DNA of 32,963 nt from Candidatus Bathyarchaeota archaeon (GTDB lineage: Archaea > Thermoproteota > CALKCG01 > B24 > DRYS01). Below, one piece after another: positions 30,158 to 32,963 of the stretch. Position numbers and translations under genes: made by a program. The notes beneath the pieces were generated by a model, which was given only the letters and a program-made list of their open reading frames with translations, ran no database searches and was not told the origin of the DNA. Within the stretch, counting starts at the first letter, position 1. Each line of letters begins with the position of its first letter. The stretch spans positions 1 to 32,963 of the forward strand of contig JANXEK010000017.1 in NCBI GenBank assembly GCA_025058595.1. The letters run 5' to 3'.

Positions 30158-31080
30158 ATGGAATGCACTCTACCTTTACGCCAAATTATCCATTCTAAAA
30201 TATTATATAAACTACTATATATAAATTTAGGTTTTTTAAAAGTTAATATCATGAATAAAATTGATAACATGAAAAATAGAACTATATGAACCAAGATGTA
30301 TATCGAACCTCTATAATCAGTATCTACGAGTGCTATATATGGATCGCCGTAAGCTATAAGACGGGCAGCGGTTGCAGGATCTATACTGGATTTAGATAAC
30401 GCTGTAAATACCGTATCCCCTCGAGCTAGATATCTGAAGAACTCAGCATCCACTCTAGCACCTACAGCTACACCTACAGATCCGCTCCATCCCACATAGC
30501 ATCCAGCACCCGAATCTATGAATGCTGAAGCCATCGTAGGATTGTAGGCTGAAAAGCATGCATCCACAAATATAATGGATCTCTCGTCCATTCTCCCATA
30601 ATATCTGATAAACTCTGGAAATACTACGATATACCTTTCATCCACCCCCTCTTCTAGAGGAAGATGAGATATACCTACATCTATGGGAGGATCTACTTCA
30701 TCTACTAGTTCGCCCAGGTATAAATATACATATCCATCCTGATCTATGTAGCCGTGAGTATTGATGTATACGACTCCATATCCCCCTGCACATATCCTTC
30801 TCCATATATCTAACGAGACTTCTTCATCCCTATAATACTCCACCGTATAGTTCGCATACTCTAAATGTTTAATGATATCATCTATACTAGATTGATATCC
30901 ATCTATATCTTTAAACCTATTATTGAACGGATCTAGAACAACAGCTCTACTAGAGCTAGGTATACCTGAAAACCTAGTAAGATATTCGTAAGAAATAGCG
31001 TTGCTGAGAAAGATCGAAATGGATAGTAAGCTTAAGATGAAGAATACCGAGCTTAACCCTATTTCAGGCTTATACATCAA
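30154..31080 (-). CDS. Membrane-anchored caspase/gingipain-like (clan CD) peptidase
   Basis: A 308-residue protein with an N-terminal hydrophobic helix (about 11-30; signal or anchor), a globular domain, and a C-terminal membrane helix (about 259-281) followed by a basic tail. The domain has the clan CD pattern: AVVLDPFNN strand, a helix, then YGVVYINTHG with His109-Gly110, and SIIFVDACFSA with Cys175 after Asp-Ala; a late AYGDPYIAL resembles the GDP turn of C25 (gingipain) peptidases. The His-Cys dyad is complete. Topology suggests the domain lies outside the cell. Target unknown; self-processing is common in the clan. A TATA-like GTTTATATTA lies at 31120-31111. Could also be a pseudo-peptidase adaptor, though both residues are kept. 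Confidence 0.72.
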   Translation of the reverse strand: MMYKPEIGLSSVFFILSLLSISIFLSNAISYEYLTRFSGIPSSSRAVVLDPFNNRFKDIDGYQSSIDDIIKHLEYANYTVEYYRDEEVSLDIWRRICAGGYGVVYINTHGYIDQDGYVYLYLGELVDEVDPPIDVGISHLPLEEGVDERYIVVFPEFIRYYGRMDERSIIFVDACFSAYNPTMASAFIDSGAGCYVGWSGSVGVAVGARVDAEFFRYLARGDTVFTALSKSSIDPATAARLIAYGDPYIALVDTDYRGSIYILVHIVLFFMLSILFMILTFKKPKFIYSSLYNILEWIIWRKGRVHSI

Positions 31081-31110
31081 GATGCTCTCTATAAATGTAT
31101 CCGTAGATTC

Positions 31111-31120
31111 TAATATAAAC
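31111..31120 (-). promoter_or_regulatory. TATA-like box for caspase-like gene
   Basis: Minus strand GTTTATATTA, about 35 bases upstream of the ATG at 31080, showing that this gene has its own promoter and is not read from the TIM-barrel gene upstream. Confidence 0.4.
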
Positions 31121-31198
31121 TTATTGAGTGGAAAGATGATGACGTGGAATAAGATGGTACGACTTATAAAGCGTTAGCTTACCAGAAGGAGAGGCCGC

Positions 31199-32074
31199 TT
31201 ACAACGACTCCAGTATCTCTATAAGGTTACGTATACATATCTCAGAGGCTTCCTCACCAGCTTCAGAGAAGGCTGCTCCTCCAGGTCTAACAACTTGCTC
31301 TTCCGTAAGCCTCTTTCCGGGTCTCCAATGAGTTTCTAACGATAGGTAGCCTTTATATCCATCATCCATTAAAGCTTTGAATTGCCCTCTAAAATCTACA
31401 TCACCCTCCCCTACAGGTACCGATAAAACCTCACCGTTAATCTTCTTTGCATCTTTGATATGAATATGAATAATATGAGACTTTATGTAGCTATATCCTT
31501 CCGGATACGGTGTCTCTCCATATGGATCGTTTATATCATTTCCAGGATCCCATACAGCTTTCACATATTTAGAACCTAGCTTCTCGATTATCATCGATAC
31601 GAGCCTACCATTAGTAGTGAAGGTTGCTGGCTCATTCTCTATAGCTAGAAATATCCCTTCATCTTCGATTATTTCAAGCGGTTTTTGGAATAACTCTATT
31701 ATTCTGGGTTCATATTCCTCATACCGTCCTCTCCTCCAGAATGTAAACCCTCTGATTATATCTACCTCGAGTTTCCTAGCAAGCTCACAACATCTACGAA
31801 GCACGTCTAGGTGGAATGAATACTCCTCTCTATTATCTATATCGCATTTAAAGAATGGAGAGGCTATGCTACATATTTTAAGCCCGTAACGTGATAGTAT
31901 ATTTGATAGCTCGTCTACGTGATCTAAGAGCTGGTGAGGGGGCTTATTCCATACACTCCTTATCTCTATAGCATCAAGCTCAAATCTTCTAGCGAATTCA
32001 GCAACTCTCGTTAAATCCTGGGATACTTCATCCGATATAACGGATAACTTAAACATTCTACGAGACATATACAC
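31199..32074 (-). CDS. Sugar phosphate isomerase/epimerase-like TIM barrel, third copy
   Basis: A 291-residue xylose-isomerase-like barrel. It opens FKLSVISDEVSQDL, a start shared by many inosose dehydratase/epimerase-type members. Metal-site segments are FLAIENEPA (Glu ligand about 152), VKAVWDPGND (Asp/His position), SHIIHIHIKDAK, and the late YLSLETHWRP with the last Glu. SVPVGEGDVDF is the family's (P)xGxGxxD(F/W) loop. Role: isomerisation, epimerisation or dehydration of a sugar or cyclitol. A TATA-like GATATATAAATG is at 32124-32113, and GAAGGTG lies six bases from the ATG. It stands apart from the main sugar region, beyond the ESCRT/peptidase pair. Confidence 0.82.
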   Translation of the reverse strand: MYMSRRMFKLSVISDEVSQDLTRVAEFARRFELDAIEIRSVWNKPPHQLLDHVDELSNILSRYGLKICSIASPFFKCDIDNREEYSFHLDVLRRCCELARKLEVDIIRGFTFWRRGRYEEYEPRIIELFQKPLEIIEDEGIFLAIENEPATFTTNGRLVSMIIEKLGSKYVKAVWDPGNDINDPYGETPYPEGYSYIKSHIIHIHIKDAKKINGEVLSVPVGEGDVDFRGQFKALMDDGYKGYLSLETHWRPGKRLTEEQVVRPGGAAFSEAGEEASEICIRNLIEILESL

Positions 32075-32242
32075 GACACCTTCAAGAATAGAAGCCCTCT
32101 AAGCTACTTAAGCATTTATATATCACGTCGAGAGCTCATTATCTATAGGTGGGATGAAGACTACTCTCGGCTAAGATCGATGATCGAATATCATCCATCA
32201 GACCACCCTCTGTGATACAGAAATACATTGACCATATAAAAC

Positions 32243-32252
32243 ATATATAAAA
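32243..32252 (+). promoter_or_regulatory. TATA box for right-edge coiled-coil gene
   Basis: ATATATAAAA, about 36-45 bases upstream of the ATG at 32288. No Shine-Dalgarno lies ahead of the start, so the leader is short and probably used without one. Confidence 0.5.
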
Positions 32253-32287
32253 GTTAAATAGCACAAAAAGTCTATCTCAATTGTAGT

Positions 32288-32963
32288 ATGGCTTCAATTT
32301 ACAGCAGCCCTATGGATCCTATTGAAAGAGGGAAAGAGCTTCTAACAAAGTTTAGCGGTATATGCGAAAATATAAAAGGTGTAGTCCTCAGACTTAGAAA
32401 ACTCGACGAGCTCAGCTCTCGTCGAGAAGTGTCTAAATCTGTATTTCAATCTCTTCGTGGAGAATATATGTCTCAACTATTAAAAATTGTAGAAGAATAT
32501 TTCGAAATTAGATTTAAATTAGAGGATCTTAGAATAAATGTTATTACAGAACTTGAAAGATTAAGATTAGAGATAGAATCTATGCCTGAAATTAAACCTT
32601 ACGATTATACTTCAGGTAGATATCCTCCTGAAGCTATTCAGTTGCAATCAAAAATTAGAAATTTAAAACAAAAACAAGATGAATTAAATGACATATTACT
32701 TAAAATTAATCAAAGTTTATCTGAAGATCTTGATATAGATGTAAAAATATTTATAGCTTCATGTTATATAGAGAGAAATATCGAAAATAAGAATAATGTT
32801 AAAAATAAAGATTTCATAAAACATTTCTTAAACTCAATAACCGAAATCTGGTTTAGTCAAAAAGATGAGCTTCTCAGAGAGATGTCTGAATTAGAAAGAG
32901 AAGCTTCTGAATTAGAAGAACGACTTAAAGAGTTATGGGTAAGATTCATGGTAGGTGAATATG
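32288..32963 (+). CDS. AT-rich coiled-coil protein, 5' part (unknown function)
   Basis: The frame is open from ATG 32288 to the right edge (225 residues, stop not reached). The N-terminal part (ERGKELLTKFSGICENIKG, then LRKLDELSSRREVSK) and the middle (EIRFKLEDLRINVITELERL; KIRNLKQKQDELNDILLKI) are long amphipathic helices, and the last part (MSELEREASELEERLKELW) is a clear heptad coiled coil. No membrane helix or catalytic motif is seen. It is much richer in A/T than its neighbours: bases 32641-32700 have 12 G/C of 60. I do not recognise a family. It is not a normal CdvA (no N-terminal beta-barrel). Transferred origin is possible. Confidence 0.7.
   Translation, partial: MASIYSSPMDPIERGKELLTKFSGICENIKGVVLRLRKLDELSSRREVSKSVFQSLRGEYMSQLLKIVEEYFEIRFKLEDLRINVITELERLRLEIESMPEIKPYDYTSGRYPPEAIQLQSKIRNLKQKQDELNDILLKINQSLSEDLDIDVKIFIASCYIERNIENKNNVKNKDFIKHFLNSITEIWFSQKDELLREMSELEREASELEERLKELWVRFMVGEY

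Noticed and set aside
31136-31142. ATGATGA, a perfect C-box, as part of a C/D box guide RNA
   Set aside because: No CTGA D-box at suitable distance on the same strand.
1-32963. tRNA, rRNA, CRISPR arrays, insertion sequences
   Set aside because: No T-loop/anticodon-type pattern, regularly spaced repeats or transposase-like protein was found on either strand by reading.

Overview
The window comes from a thermophile-type archaeon of the Thermoproteota/TACK group. Reasons: a translation/transcription block typical of archaea (Pus10, ribosomal protein eL21, RNA polymerase subunit Rpo4/RpoF, DUF655), an ESCRT-III/CdvB-type protein, a tungsten-type aldehyde:ferredoxin oxidoreductase, TATA-box promoters 25-45 bases ahead of starts, and strong use of AGG/AGA, ATA and CTA codons. 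A genus cannot be named from the sequence alone. At least seven genes appear to start with TTG.

Layout. (a) 1-3.7 kb is mixed: the tail of an MFS transporter, a CooT-like nickel-binding protein, a decayed nitroreductase gene (580-993, not previously obvious because it is broken over two alternating frames), an EamA transporter, a small membrane protein, a sugar nucleotidyltransferase and a RimI-type acetyltransferase. (b) 3.7-6.3 kb is the minus-strand operon pus10 - rpl21e - rpoF - DUF655. (c) 6.5-9.2 kb is a P2-type Ca2+ ATPase. (d) 9.4-29.3 kb is a long run of small-molecule and glycan catabolism genes: two URO-D-like proteins, an alpha/beta hydrolase, a glycerophosphodiesterase, a creatininase-family amidohydrolase, xylose-isomerase-like TIM barrels, a D-lyxose isomerase-family protein, a PfkB sugar kinase, a Gfo/Idh/MocA - TIM barrel - 2-hydroxyacid dehydrogenase operon, an NrpR-like (DUF128) regulator, a nucleoside hydrolase, a large GH106-like glycosidase, a GH4 glycosidase broken by a frameshift, proC and an AOR. 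(e) 29.4-33 kb holds an ESCRT-III/CdvB paralogue, a membrane-anchored caspase/gingipain-like (clan CD) peptidase, a third TIM barrel, and the start of an AT-rich coiled-coil gene that runs off the end.

How they may work together (inference): glycosides are cut inside the cell by the GH106-like and GH4 enzymes and deacylated by the esterase-like hydrolase; free sugars or keto-sugars are handled by the D-lyxose isomerase, PfkB kinase and the Gfo/TIM/dehydrogenase operon; aldehydes may be oxidised by the AOR; the NrpR-like protein sits in the middle and may sense the metabolic state. No sugar transporter is seen in the window. The most intriguing loci are the oxidative sugar operon with its NrpR-like neighbour, the caspase-like/ESCRT-III pair separated by a 28-bp palindrome, and the Pus10 protein with eroded motifs around a retained catalytic Asp.
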